DNA of 64,000 bases. Origin: Tahibacter aquaticus (lineage in GTDB: Bacteria; Pseudomonadota; Gammaproteobacteria; Xanthomonadales; Rhodanobacteraceae). The translations under genes and the position numbers were made by a program. The stretch lies in contig NZ_SNZH01000004.1 in assembly GCF_004363655.1 (NCBI RefSeq), positions 1-64,000 of the forward strand. The letters are read 5' to 3'. Of the stretch, positions 13,571 through 25,929 are shown piece by piece; position 1 is the first letter of the stretch; every line of letters starts with the position of its first letter. The notes under the pieces are model-generated. The model made no database searches. It was not told where the DNA came from and saw nothing but the letters and a program-made list of their open reading frames with translations.

Positions 13571-16500
13571 ATGAAAGGGCCTGAACTCTCTCCTTCTCAG
13601 AAAATCGGAGGCCTTGGAAAACGCGTTTTTACTGGGAGTCATCCGGACTCTTGGCATCAAGAGGGAGAGCCGCAGCAAGGCGGAGACTTCGGATTCGACG
13701 TCTCGATGTGGCTGACAGGCCTTGGCGAAATCAGGGGTAGGTTCTCTGTCCAACTCAAATCGACTACGGACGCCAAGGTAAGAGGACAGAACGGCGACTC
13801 CTACTATTCAGTGGTACTCACCAAAGAAGCCTGCGAACTCTACTTCCAGGACGGACAGCCCGTGATGCTGGTACTTGTCGTTCTGGACGGCGAGAAAACC
13901 GACGGCGCAAAAATGTACTACGCGTGGATTACCGATCAAATTGCCCACAGACTGGGCGGGAAAACGGAGTTCAGCAATAGCGACCCGCAGGAAATGTCTT
14001 TCCATGTCCCTGTGGCCCAAGCCCTGACCAAAGGCCTTGACATTTCTGATTACTTGGACGCTTTCTGGACCCAGAATCGAATTGCCAATAACCTGAGAAA
14101 CACCGACGCGATACCGGCGCTCAGGACGATCGCTGCACTCAGTCCGACAGCGATCACGAACCTCGGCGAACTTGTTCCGACCAACTTCAATCGCTGGCTG
14201 ACCAATCAGGCCCTTGCTGGCGACGCATTGTGGGCGTCGCCCAAGAGTGATTCGCTAACCGCGAAGATCAAGCAAATATCCGACTACCTATCGCATGGCA
14301 ACGCAGTGGCGGCCAGGCAGACAGCGAACGAAATCGGAGACCCAGACCAACTTGAGAATGATCCGAAGGCAGAGCTGCACTATCAGCTTGGCGTCCTCGC
14401 GCAGCTGGACAGTGATACGCCCCTCGCACTGGAGCATTTCCGAGCAGCAACACGGGCAAATCCCGATTCGGCGAAGTATTTCATTGCTGAAATCGAGGCT
14501 GAGCTCATTGTTAACGCAGAGAGTGCTTCACCCGTTTCCGACGACACCCTCAGCCGATCGAAGAGATTCAGTGACAACCAGGCCGTCAAGTTTCAACTCG
14601 TGAGGATCCATGCGCTTTCTGGAAATCGAGATGAAGCCGAACGGATTCTCACGCAGATGCAGGGTTTCGAACACCGCGAGGCGTGCGTGATGTTCCACTC
14701 CATCCAGCAGGACTGGACTACCGCCATAGCGATCGCGCAGGAAGGCATCGATTCGACGGCAAACAGCAAGCATCGCCGACTCCTCAACTTGCTGAAGGCC
14801 CGATGTCTACTCCACCTCGTCATGGGAGATCGGGACGGCGTGCAACACGGTGGACGCCCTGATCTTCAGATTGAGCACGTGGAGCAGTTACGAGACACCA
14901 CGTTGGAAGCCCTGAGAGACGCAAGTCTGCATGGCTGGCCGGCCAATACCGAACTTCTGGTGGATTGCGCTTCTGTCGTATCTCTGACGACAGGCGTTGA
15001 CTCTGAACTTTACAACCTGGTGAATGAGTTTGCTGACCGACGCCCCAGAAACCGAGCGCTTCGAGAAGCAGTTGCGAGGATTGCAACAACGCTCGGCTGG
15101 CGAGAAGCCGCAGCCGAATCCCTGCGAAAGCTGCCCGGCCGCACCATTGAGGACACCGCGAGGTTGATCATGGCGGCGGGAGAGGCGGGAAATTTCAAAG
15201 AAGCGGTGTCACTTGGCATAGAACACATCATCGACCAGCCTCATAGCAAGCTAGTCGACATGGCCGCCGTTGTGGCTACGATGTCCGCCTATGAACTCGG
15301 GTCGATTGCGGAGGAAAACAGGCTTCGTGCATATGTTGAAAACGGTAGCGATGCCGCAAAGGCGCTACTCAAGTTCCTCGAGCTGACGCGGAAGAATCCC
15401 GCCACCTTTGCAGAGCACCTGGACGAGCTATGGACGGCCGCCACAGCCGGTGCAGGGGACGAAGCGATTCAGGACAACCTGTTCCTTCACCTTCGTCCGA
15501 CACGACGAAAAGACGTCGAAAGGATTCTCTCTCTCGGCAAGCTCATTCAGGGGCGTCGAAGACTGACGAAGATGGAGAGCGGGAAATACAGCGCCGCGCT
15601 TCTCAACGAGCAGAGAGATAAGGAGGTCGTTGATTTCACCGACCAGGCTTTGCGACTCTTTCCTGGAGACGAAAACCTAGCCCTGAGCAAGGCCATCGCC
15701 CTAGACAAACTAGGCCAGACTGCAGCTGCGGAAAGCCTGCTAAGTAGCTTCTCGGATTCCGACCGGCTGGACCTCCTGAAGCTGCGTTCTCAGCTTGTGC
15801 TGCGAACCGGAGACATCAAATCCGCCGTTTCGCTTATCCAGACAGCCCTGGGCAAGTCGAAGAACCCGAAAGACAGATTTCAGCTTCAGAGAAACCTGGC
15901 GATTCTGTATTCAAAGCTGGATCCCTCTCTCTATTTCGAAGCGGTCTGCAGGCTGGGCGAAATATCCGATCGTAACGAGGAGTCAGAGGAAGGAACTTAT
16001 CTCGCCCAGTTTGCCCTGTCGTCGCTGGGCCTGGGAGAATCTGTTCAGACAAGCCGCATAAGCGAATATCACGAACGAATCGACGCTTTCACCAAGAAGT
16101 TTCCGCAGTCCTGGTTCTTCAGAGTCGGAAGCATTGGCGCCGAAGGCGGCTCCGGTGACGCGCTTGCCGCTATCAGGCAACTCGCCGACATCAGTGACGC
16201 CAAGGTGCTTTCTCAGAACAGACTACGGAAGCTCGGCGAGCGCGCTGGCTCCCTCATCCCACTAGTGCTGAGACCCGGTGGCATTGCACCATACTGCACA
16301 AATGTTGTCGATCTTCTCAGTGTCTGCTTCTACGGCAGGCACGACGGGCAATCGTCAAAGATACTTGTCGGTGCGCCAGAAATCGAGTCGCGCGATGTCA
16401 GCCGATCACCCGTCATCGACTTGGCCACGGTTGCTGTCTTTGTGCGCCTGAACCTGTTTGACAAGTTGTTTAGTCTTTGGGGCGCCATAGCCATCCCTAA

Positions 16501-17470
16501 AGTTTCGTTGGAGGCCATCAGTCAACTTGGTCTTGAGTATCTGCGATCCGGCGCCAATGAGCTGACGGACGCAATTCTCGTGTCGATTGGACGCAGGAAG
16601 TCGCAGATTCTTCAGCCCGGATCTTTCGACGAGGAAGCACAGAACTTCGCCGTCCGCGAAACCAGCGCCATCGTGGCCGAACTCGTCGCCGGCCGGCACG
16701 ACTATCTGACAGCGGATGTCGCCGCATACGTTTACGTCGAAGGGATGGGGAATCTCGCAGGACGCTGCTACTCACTGTGGGACTTTCTCACGTATGCAGA
16801 GAAAGTCGGCGTATTGAGCAAAACCGACACCCGGCTGATTCGCCTACAGGTAGCCGCATGGAACTCAGATGGCGTGCCACTGACGCCAGAGGACGTTGCG
16901 GCAGCAGTAAACGGCTTCACTGACACAATGAATGATGAAGCAGACGATGCAGCCACAACACGAGTGGTTAGAAGATTTCTCGAAGGTTGCGATTCGGGTG
17001 CAGCCGTTCATCGAATCGGACTGACGCTGATTGAACTGATGGTGTCAAAGGACGAACGTCGTGAGGCAGCGGCGCGTTGGTTCGGTGCTTGCTGCTTCCG
17101 CGAGATTTTGTTGGCACAGTCGTCGAGGTTCCCTGCTGGTGCAGACACGCTGGCCGCGCACATTCTTGCAGTGATCGCTTTCTTGCTCAATCCCAGCGAA
17201 GCGGCTGACGTGCAAGCGATTTGTCGTACATTGAACTCGGTGAGACGGGGTTTCGGTGGGAATCCTGACGACGATCACTTTGTCCGACTGCTGGGCCTGC
17301 GGTCTGCCGAGTACCTCGACAAACTGTTCAAGAGCGGTGAGCTAGGTGACTCAGCTGAAGAAGCAAGGCGGCGAAGCCTTCTTTTCTCGTGCGTTACCGG
17401 AGGAACGCACGCATACGACTGTCTTACGCAAGCCTACTTCCAGAGGACTCAGGAATTGCAGAAGGCGTGA
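13571..17470 (+). CDS. 1299-aa protein: PD-(D/E)XK/DUF4365-like N-terminus plus TPR array
   Basis: Residues ~10-165 resemble DUF4365-type restriction-endonuclease-fold domains: GGDFGFD (Asp39, Asp43), then VQLKS with Gln61 and Lys63 after a beta hairpin, then YYSVVLTKEACELY and a hydrophobic MLVLVVLD strand, i.e. the D...QxK layout of PD-(D/E)XK nucleases. From ~residue 260 to ~900 there are many helical repeats of TPR type (AELHYQLGVLAQLDSDTPLA, HFRAATRANPDS). The C-terminal ~350 residues are helical and unassigned. There is no membrane segment. It stands alone between two minus-strand metal genes, and its codons look more A/T-rich than its neighbours, suggesting transfer. A single-gene anti-phage effector/sensor is my best guess; function unproven. 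Confidence 0.75.
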   Translation: MKGPELSPSQKIGGLGKRVFTGSHPDSWHQEGEPQQGGDFGFDVSMWLTGLGEIRGRFSVQLKSTTDAKVRGQNGDSYYSVVLTKEACELYFQDGQPVMLVLVVLDGEKTDGAKMYYAWITDQIAHRLGGKTEFSNSDPQEMSFHVPVAQALTKGLDISDYLDAFWTQNRIANNLRNTDAIPALRTIAALSPTAITNLGELVPTNFNRWLTNQALAGDALWASPKSDSLTAKIKQISDYLSHGNAVAARQTANEIGDPDQLENDPKAELHYQLGVLAQLDSDTPLALEHFRAATRANPDSAKYFIAEIEAELIVNAESASPVSDDTLSRSKRFSDNQAVKFQLVRIHALSGNRDEAERILTQMQGFEHREACVMFHSIQQDWTTAIAIAQEGIDSTANSKHRRLLNLLKARCLLHLVMGDRDGVQHGGRPDLQIEHVEQLRDTTLEALRDASLHGWPANTELLVDCASVVSLTTGVDSELYNLVNEFADRRPRNRALREAVARIATTLGWREAAAESLRKLPGRTIEDTARLIMAAGEAGNFKEAVSLGIEHIIDQPHSKLVDMAAVVATMSAYELGSIAEENRLRAYVENGSDAAKALLKFLELTRKNPATFAEHLDELWTAATAGAGDEAIQDNLFLHLRPTRRKDVERILSLGKLIQGRRRLTKMESGKYSAALLNEQRDKEVVDFTDQALRLFPGDENLALSKAIALDKLGQTAAAESLLSSFSDSDRLDLLKLRSQLVLRTGDIKSAVSLIQTALGKSKNPKDRFQLQRNLAILYSKLDPSLYFEAVCRLGEISDRNEESEEGTYLAQFALSSLGLGESVQTSRISEYHERIDAFTKKFPQSWFFRVGSIGAEGGSGDALAAIRQLADISDAKVLSQNRLRKLGERAGSLIPLVLRPGGIAPYCTNVVDLLSVCFYGRHDGQSSKILVGAPEIESRDVSRSPVIDLATVAVFVRLNLFDKLFSLWGAIAIPKVSLEAISQLGLEYLRSGANELTDAILVSIGRRKSQILQPGSFDEEAQNFAVRETSAIVAELVAGRHDYLTADVAAYVYVEGMGNLAGRCYSLWDFLTYAEKVGVLSKTDTRLIRLQVAAWNSDGVPLTPEDVAAAVNGFTDTMNDEADDAATTRVVRRFLEGCDSGAAVHRIGLTLIELMVSKDERREAAARWFGACCFREILLAQSSRFPAGADTLAAHILAVIAFLLNPSEAADVQAICRTLNSVRRGFGGNPDDDHFVRLLGLRSAEYLDKLFKSGELGDSAEEARRRSLLFSCVTGGTHAYDCLTQAYFQRTQELQKA

Positions 17471-17705
17471 ACTTGAAGGCTGCGTGGGCTTCAGAGCCTG
17501 TTGCTTCGAACTGGCAGCGAACGTTTTCCGTCCGGCATGGCCTCGAAGCAAAGTCAGCCTGAATCGGCTGCAGCGGTATACAGGCGATCATCAGCCGCCG
17601 GAGGCATTCACGCGCCCCGAGTCGCACCGAATTAACGCATCAGTAAGTCCAATGTAAATCGAAGCCGCGCAGGATGCGGGGGGATCCGATTTACGGAATT
17701 ACCGA

Positions 17706-18053
17706 TCAACGCCGATCGGCATCAAGAATCGCGCGGAGATCGTCCGGAATGACCATCGGCTGCGTGGCACTGACGTTAGCCCCACCCGTGTTTCCCTCGG
17801 GAATCCAGATGCAGGAGAAGGCCCCTGCCGCGACGATTCGGGTCAGCTGGCCGATTATTTCGCGGACCTCCCGCCGCTGCCACGCAATGCCCAGCATGCC
17901 GACATGACTGCGCACATGCAGCCATGTGTGGCGCTGACCAAGAATGTGCGCACGCTCAAGGTGCGCGAAAGCTTGATCCAGCTCTCCCGCCTTTCTAGCG
18001 ATCTTCGCTGCCTGCCATTCGTTCGAAAAAGCCTGCGCGATGGTCTGGTTCAT
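17706..18053 (-). CDS. DUF3703 family protein
   Basis: About 115 aa from ATG 18053, which has GGAG eight bases upstream. The sequence AFAHLERAHILGQRHTWLHV, followed by RSHVGMLGIAWQRREVREI, and the later IPEGNTGGANVSATQPMVIP are diagnostic of DUF3703, a small cytoplasmic helical family. DUF3703 genes are frequently next to CDF zinc/cobalt exporters, as here: it diverges from czcD at 18218. The biochemical role is unknown. His residues in the first half could bind metal. Confidence 0.88.
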   Translation of the reverse strand: MNQTIAQAFSNEWQAAKIARKAGELDQAFAHLERAHILGQRHTWLHVRSHVGMLGIAWQRREVREIIGQLTRIVAAGAFSCIWIPEGNTGGANVSATQPMVIPDDLRAILDADRR

Positions 18054-18217
18054 GGTCTGCTCCTGGCCGTGGCGGCAATGCGCTCGCAAGCACGGTGTCT
18101 GTTAGTCGATTTTCGCGGCCCATCTGTCAGACGGCAAGAGCGGGCGCAACAGTTGGCCATCTATCGCTGGCTGCGGCTGGAACGGCTGCAGAGCCTTGCT
18201 CAAGACACGGAGTGCAA

Positions 18218-19144
18218 ATGAACACTGCGAGCAAAGACGACTCTGACGATCACGGAATTACGACCGCGCCCGAACGGTCGCTGCGCATCGCGCTCGTGCT
18301 GACAGGGACGTTCCTGATCGCAGAGGTCATCGGTGGCATCGTCACCAACAGCCTGGCGCTGCTGTCGGATGCCGCGCACATGTTCACTGATGTGGCTGCG
18401 TTGGCGATCGCGCTGCTTGCCATCCGCATCGGCAAGCGCGCGGCGGACCGGCGGCGAACGTTTGGTTATGCCCGCTTCGAAATCCTGGCCGCCGCCTTCA
18501 ACGCCGTGCTGCTCTTCCTGGTCGCCCTCTACATCCTGTGGGAAGCCGTGGATCGCTTCCGCACACCAGCACCGGTCCAGTCAACGGCGATGATGGTGAT
18601 CGCAGCGCTGGGCCTCATCGTCAACCTCATCTCGATGCGGCTGCTCCAGGCCGGCAGCGAGAAAAGCCTCAACGTCAAAGGCGCCTACCTTGAAGTGTGG
18701 AGCGACATGCTCGGCTCGGTCGGCGTGCTGGTGGCCGGCGCGGTGATCCAGTTCACCGGCTGGACGCTCATTGATCCGATCATCGCGGTGCTGATCGGTT
18801 TCTGGGTGTTGCCGAGAACCTGGGTGCTCCTGAAAGACAGCCTCAATGTGCTGCTGGAAGGTGTGCCGTCGGGGATGGCTCTGGAGAACATCGAAGCCGA
18901 AGTGCGGACCATCCCAGGCGTAGTTGCTGTCCACGATCTGCATGTCTGGGCAGTGTCGTCGGGTAAAGCTCTTCTGACCGCTCACGTCGTGCGTGACGGC
19001 ACGACGGAGATTGCCGATTCCGCACTGCTGGCCACCGTGCGTGCGCGGCTCAAGGGACGCTTCGACGTGCATCACGCCACCTTGGAGCTGGAACGTGCGG
19101 CGCCGGGAGATACAACGACGGAGGAAACCTTTGACCACGCGTGA
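18218..19144 (+). CDS. czcD: CDF cation exporter, CzcD/ZitB type
   Basis: 308 aa from ATG 18218. Longer in-frame starts upstream are rejected because they cover the divergent DUF3703 promoter. Six membrane helices carry the zinc site signature LLSDAAHMFTDVAALAIALL (HxxxD) in TM2 and LEVWSDMLGSVGVL in TM5. The cytoplasmic C-terminal domain contains IPGVVAVHDLHVWAVSSGK, the CDF dimer/metal regulatory domain. It exchanges cytosolic Zn2+/Co2+/Cd2+ for protons. The His-rich TM4-5 loop seen in many CzcD proteins is absent here. Confidence 0.93.
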   Translation: MNTASKDDSDDHGITTAPERSLRIALVLTGTFLIAEVIGGIVTNSLALLSDAAHMFTDVAALAIALLAIRIGKRAADRRRTFGYARFEILAAAFNAVLLFLVALYILWEAVDRFRTPAPVQSTAMMVIAALGLIVNLISMRLLQAGSEKSLNVKGAYLEVWSDMLGSVGVLVAGAVIQFTGWTLIDPIIAVLIGFWVLPRTWVLLKDSLNVLLEGVPSGMALENIEAEVRTIPGVVAVHDLHVWAVSSGKALLTAHVVRDGTTEIADSALLATVRARLKGRFDVHHATLELERAAPGDTTTEETFDHA

Positions 19145-19172
19145 GCCGTCTTCGACCGTGCGGCTTAAGACA

Positions 19173-19556
19173 CTAGAATCCGCACGTTGAGAACCACGCC
19201 TGTGGTCTTCGGGTTGGCCTTTGCACTGGAAAAAATCCTGCAGAGTTCCGTATTGCGGGACTGAGTTTGAGCATTGAGCCGGCTCGCCCTACGGGACAGA
19301 CTACATCGGCCGACAAGGCGTAGTAGCCCGGGCGCGGGAAACGTAGCCAAATCACAATGCGACCGCCCGATGCAGCAAATGTCTCATCGTTGAACTCTTC
19401 CATGGTTCGCTCGACTGTTGCGACGCGTGTCCGCCGGTAGCCGGCTACCGCAGGACCGCATTCGATGGCGAGCGTCAGGCACAGTTCTTCGCTGCGGTGG
19501 AGTTCTATCAGGTTTGCGGCCCGCGACCCCACGCGTTCATCCCGCTCGATCGCCAT
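19173..19556 (-). CDS. Unknown small protein, tandem paralogue B
   Basis: About 127 aa from ATG 19556. Its core (LAIECGPAVAGYRRTRV, EEFNDETFAASGGRIVIWLR, ALSADVVCPVGRAGSMLKLS) aligns along most of its length with the product at 19765-20157 (FAVESGQGLGGYRLTC, MEFDTAQFAEAGGRVAVPLR, LAADVVCIGARAGSMIKLT). I recognise no family. The alternation of strands suggests a small beta-barrel or sandwich; there is no signal peptide or membrane helix. The C-terminal ~25 residues do not match the sister protein and may be altered. It is the last gene of a three-gene minus-strand set starting with the AraC-like gene. Confidence 0.55.
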   Translation of the reverse strand: MAIERDERVGSRAANLIELHRSEELCLTLAIECGPAVAGYRRTRVATVERTMEEFNDETFAASGGRIVIWLRFPRPGYYALSADVVCPVGRAGSMLKLSPAIRNSAGFFPVQRPTRRPQAWFSTCGF

Positions 19557-19764
19557 GCTTTGCTTCCTTCGCTGAAACCATCGCTGCAGCTGCTTTTCGT
19601 TCAACACCGGGCGTCACTCCCCTTTCGCCCACGCTCCGCCATCGACGTGCGGCGCGGCATAGCTCCGCCTCATCTGCACCGTTTGCACGATGAAGAACTC
19701 AGTCTGCTGGCGGAGGGCATACGTGGGACTTACAAGCGCGTTAAGGGCGTCGATGCAGCGGTGC

Positions 19765-20157
19765 TCACACCACGTCGAGGATGAAAGCTGCAGCTGTCCC
19801 GATACCTTTGCTTGCGCCCTTGGCGCTCGCATAGCAGCGGTAGATTTCGACCGGCCCCATCGTCAGCTTGATCATGGAACCGGCGCGCGCACCGATGCAG
19901 ACGACATCGGCCGCCAGGCAATGCTCACCGGTCCGATAGAACCGCAGCGGCACTGCCACGCGGCCACCGGCCTCCGCGAACTGCGCTGTGTCGAACTCCA
20001 TGGTGCGCCGCTGCCCGCTTTCCGGACACGTCAAGCGGTAGCCCCCAAGTCCTTGGCCGCTTTCGACGGCGAAGATCAGGATCACGTGTTCGCTGCTCGA
20101 CACTGTGAGGCGCGGCGCTGTTTTGGAACCCGTGCGTTCGATGCGAAAAATCGTCAT
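19765..20157 (-). CDS. Unknown small protein, tandem paralogue A
   Basis: 130 aa from ATG 20157, 42 nt after the stop of the AraC-like gene on the same strand. It has the same conserved blocks as the downstream paralogue: a SSEHVILIFAVESG strand, FAEAGGRVAVPLRFY, and LAADVVCIGARAGSMIKLT. One Cys is conserved in both (DVVC). No signal peptide, membrane segment or known domain was identified. The pair plus an AraC-like protein forms an unexplained cassette between czcD and the response regulator. The function cannot be stated. Confidence 0.6.
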   Translation of the reverse strand: MTIFRIERTGSKTAPRLTVSSSEHVILIFAVESGQGLGGYRLTCPESGQRRTMEFDTAQFAEAGGRVAVPLRFYRTGEHCLAADVVCIGARAGSMIKLTMGPVEIYRCYASAKGASKGIGTAAAFILDVV

Positions 20158-20199
20158 CGCTCAACGCCACCCGGGATCGTCCTCGCACCAATCACCGCA

Positions 20200-20847
20200 T
20201 TACCCCTCACTCTGGCCGGCCAAACCCAGCAACAACGCTGGCGTCAATCCGAACAACCGCAAAAATGTGGCCTGGCATTGGCGCATCGAAGTAAAGCCAC
20301 TGCCGCGCACTGCGCTACTCAGTGTGGCGCCACGCCGGCAGGCGGCAGCGACATCGGCAGCGCGATCCCATTCGCGAAGCGCTTCTGCAGTCTCCTTCTC
20401 CGACGAAGCCGCTGATTCATCCCCACTGCTGCCTTGGTTCGGCAGCAGCGTTCGCACGACGCGCGCCACATCGTCGTCCCGTGCAAGGCTGTAGATCGCA
20501 CGACGCCAATGACCCGCGCGTTCCCGCCCAATCGCATCGACGCTGTTGGTTCGTTGGGTAACGATGCGATGCGTGATCTCGAATCGCACATCCATGAAAA
20601 TCACCTGTGCATACAGTCGGACCGGATCGACGGCCAGGTCCGCGTCGGGCGCGACGACAACCCCGGGAACGCGGCGGGGCGCGGCGGTATCCCCGCAGGA
20701 CACACCAATCCAGCTGCACATCGCTACCGCGATGCGCGTCGACGCGCACGCTAGCGAAGGTGCAGGCCCCGCCCGCCCAACAAACCGCGCCCAACCCGGC
20801 CCGATCAGCAGATCACCACGCCAGGCTGTTTTCGCTGGCACGTTCAT
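20200..20847 (-). CDS. Degenerate AraC-like regulator
   Basis: 215 aa. The C-terminus (ATLSSAVRGSGFTSMRQCQA, then TFLRLFGLTPAL) matches the second helix-turn-helix of AraC proteins (the GF-x-S-x-x-x-F-x-R-x-F-G-x-TP pattern). The first HTH, before residue ~165, is poorly recognisable. The N-terminal ~80 residues (IGPGWARFVGRAG..., VVVAPDADLAVDPVRLYAQV) follow the same order as the cupin-like N-terminus of the AraC regulator at 55826-56662 (IGSGAAYFAGDVRD, SGIIIPSGKPHCV). It heads the operon with the two small paralogues. It may be an autoregulator or a degenerate regulator. Confidence 0.6.
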   Translation of the reverse strand: MNVPAKTAWRGDLLIGPGWARFVGRAGPAPSLACASTRIAVAMCSWIGVSCGDTAAPRRVPGVVVAPDADLAVDPVRLYAQVIFMDVRFEITHRIVTQRTNSVDAIGRERAGHWRRAIYSLARDDDVARVVRTLLPNQGSSGDESAASSEKETAEALREWDRAADVAAACRRGATLSSAVRGSGFTSMRQCQATFLRLFGLTPALLLGLAGQSEG

Positions 20848-20922
20848 GGCCTACCCCCTAGGCGCGGACTGACGTCTCCGGCTGCGAGAACGTCGGCTGC
20901 GCCGTATTGCGGGCGTTCAAGA

Positions 20923-21603
20923 CTACGCATGGGGATGGGTGCTCAGGCGGTAGCCCACGTTGGGCTGGTTGGCGACGAACACGTTGGCCTCGGCCGCACT
21001 GAGCTTGCGGCGCAAGCGGTGCAATGTGACATCCAGGCCGCCCTTGCCCACGTCGGAGCAATGCCCGTAGACCTGGTCGAACAAGCGCTGCCGGGTCACT
21101 AACTGGCCATGCGCCTCGGCCAGTAGCCGCAGCACATGGAACTCGCGCGCAGTGAGTGCGAGGCGACGGCCTGCCAGAGTTGCCGTCATGACGTCCACAT
21201 CAATAACCAGCTCGCCCACCACATGGAGGCGTTGCGCCAGCTGCGGCGGACGACGCAGCAAGGCCCGCATGCGTGCCAGCAGCTCATCGGGCGCAAACGG
21301 CTTGGTGAGGCAATCGTCCGCGCCGGCCGCCAGCCCTTCGATGCGCTCGTGTACGGCATCACCGCCGGTGAGCACCAGGCACGGAATCGGATTGCCCGCA
21401 CTGCGCCAGCGGCGAACCAGTGACAGGCCGTCGCCGTCGGGCAATCGACGGTCGAGGATCACGCCGCTGTAGTGCTGAAGGCTCAGTGCGTAACCACCTT
21501 GAGCGATCGTCGCGAACGCGTCGGTTTGGAACTGCGCGCGCGCCAAGGTCTCTTCCACGAGGTGGGCGAGCCGCGCGTCATCTTGGACAAGCAGGATCCG
21601 CAT
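20923..21603 (-). CDS. OmpR-family response regulator, orphan (CzcR-like position)
   Basis: 226 aa from ATG 21603. The receiver domain has the acidic pair in MRILLVQDDARL, phospho-acceptor Asp in VILDRRLPDGDG, the Thr of CLVLTGG and Lys of CLTKPFAPDELLARM. The C-terminal winged helix shows LTAREFHVLRLLAEAHGQLV and DVTLHRLRRKL. It lies 97 nt downstream of the second czcA on the same strand, where czcR would be expected, yet no histidine kinase gene is present in the window: the next gene downstream is the AraC-like cassette. It may be driven by a kinase elsewhere, and it is a candidate binder of the GTAAG boxes. Confidence 0.9.
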   Translation of the reverse strand: MRILLVQDDARLAHLVEETLARAQFQTDAFATIAQGGYALSLQHYSGVILDRRLPDGDGLSLVRRWRSAGNPIPCLVLTGGDAVHERIEGLAAGADDCLTKPFAPDELLARMRALLRRPPQLAQRLHVVGELVIDVDVMTATLAGRRLALTAREFHVLRLLAEAHGQLVTRQRLFDQVYGHCSDVGKGGLDVTLHRLRRKLSAAEANVFVANQPNVGYRLSTHPHA

Positions 21604-21663
21604 GCCATTAACCGAGTGAGTCTGAAGGGGCGTCCGCAGCGCGGACGGGCCAAAGGCGGGGCT

Positions 21664-21691
21664 GCAGTCGCGACCCGATGGCCGCGACTGC
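21664..21691 (-). terminator. Hairpin between second czcA and response regulator
   Basis: GCAGTCGCG and CGCGACTGC form a 9-bp perfect stem with a 10-nt loop immediately after the czcA stop. There is no T-run, so it may attenuate rather than stop transcription into the regulator gene. Confidence 0.4.
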
Positions 21692-21699
21692 AACGGATG

Positions 21700-24867
<3,168 letters not shown>

Positions 24868-24882
24868 TCACACCAAATCGGG

Positions 24883-25929
24883 TCAGTGGCCATGTTCTGC
24901 GCCCCCCTTGCCCTGCTCGGCCTTCAGCACAAAGCTGCCTTCGCCGACAACCGCATCGCCAGCTGAAATGCCTTCGATAATTTCAACAAAGCGGCCATCG
25001 TTGCGGCCGGTCTTTACGGGTCTGGGTTCCAGGCCATCGGCATCGTCCACGAATACGGACAGGCCGCCCTCATCAAGTTCCTGCAGCGCGGCGACGGGCA
25101 CGGCCAACGGCACGTCGGTCTTGCCCACCGCGACTTCGGCGCGCACGTAGAGTCCCGGCGCCCACTGGCCTTCCAGGTTGTCCAGCAGCACGCGCGCGGT
25201 GATGGTTTGCGTTGCCCCGGTGCCCAGCGGCGAGACGAAGACGATCTTGCCGTCACCACTCAGGCCGCCGTCGGTGGCCTGCACGCGCACGTCCTGGCCC
25301 AGCTTCACGCGGGCGCGGTCGCGCGGAAACAACGACAGCTCCACCCACACCGTGCTGAGGTCGGCCACGGTGAACAGCGGTGCAGCCTCGGCCTGCTCGC
25401 CGGGATTCGTGAGCCGCTCGGTGACGACACCGGCCAGAGGGCTGGTGGTGGTATAGACCTGCAGGCTTTCGTTGCTTTCCACCGAGGCCAGAGCCTGGCC
25501 CTGCCGCACACTGTCGCCTACCTTCACGGCAACGCTGCGCACCACGCCCGGGAAGCGGGCGGTCACGCTGCGCATGCGCTCCGCATTGGGCTTGACCACA
25601 CCGTAAAGCGGCACACTTTCAACCAAGGTCGCCGGTCCCGCCGGTGCGACAGTGAGGTTGGCCGCTTTGCGGGCTTCCGGCGTGAGCTTGATGGCTTCGG
25701 CGTGGCCGCCTTCACCGTGCTCGCCCGACTCGCCGCTTTCGTGGCGATCGCCTTCACTGTGCCCTTCGGTTTCCGCGTGGGCTTCGCCCTTGTCGTGCCC
25801 CTTGGCATCATCGTGCGCGTGGCCTTTTTCGTCAGTGTGCGCCGCCGGCGGGGCTTTCTCGGAACTCCCGCAGGCCGCCAGACTCAACGCGAGCAGCAGC
25901 ACGGGGATGGAACGCAGCAGTGACTTCAT
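24883..25929 (-). CDS. czcB: RND adaptor lipoprotein with His-rich N-terminus, CzcB type (second copy)
   Basis: 348 aa. A lipoprotein signal (LLLALSLAACGSS) puts Cys20 at the lipid-anchoring site. Residues ~30-78 form a remarkable His/Asp/Glu/Gly-rich segment (HTDEKGHAHDDAKGHDKGEA, then HSEGDRHESGESGEHGEGGH), a likely periplasmic metal sponge. Then come the usual barrel-sandwich (VTARFPGVVRSVAVKVGDSV, TTTSPLAGVVTERL), hairpin and beta-barrel parts, ending GGAEHGH. It connects the pump to czcC. Its ATG overlaps the czcC stop by ATGA. Confidence 0.93.
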   Translation of the reverse strand: MKSLLRSIPVLLLALSLAACGSSEKAPPAAHTDEKGHAHDDAKGHDKGEAHAETEGHSEGDRHESGESGEHGEGGHAEAIKLTPEARKAANLTVAPAGPATLVESVPLYGVVKPNAERMRSVTARFPGVVRSVAVKVGDSVRQGQALASVESNESLQVYTTTSPLAGVVTERLTNPGEQAEAAPLFTVADLSTVWVELSLFPRDRARVKLGQDVRVQATDGGLSGDGKIVFVSPLGTGATQTITARVLLDNLEGQWAPGLYVRAEVAVGKTDVPLAVPVAALQELDEGGLSVFVDDADGLEPRPVKTGRNDGRFVEIIEGISAGDAVVGEGSFVLKAEQGKGGAEHGH

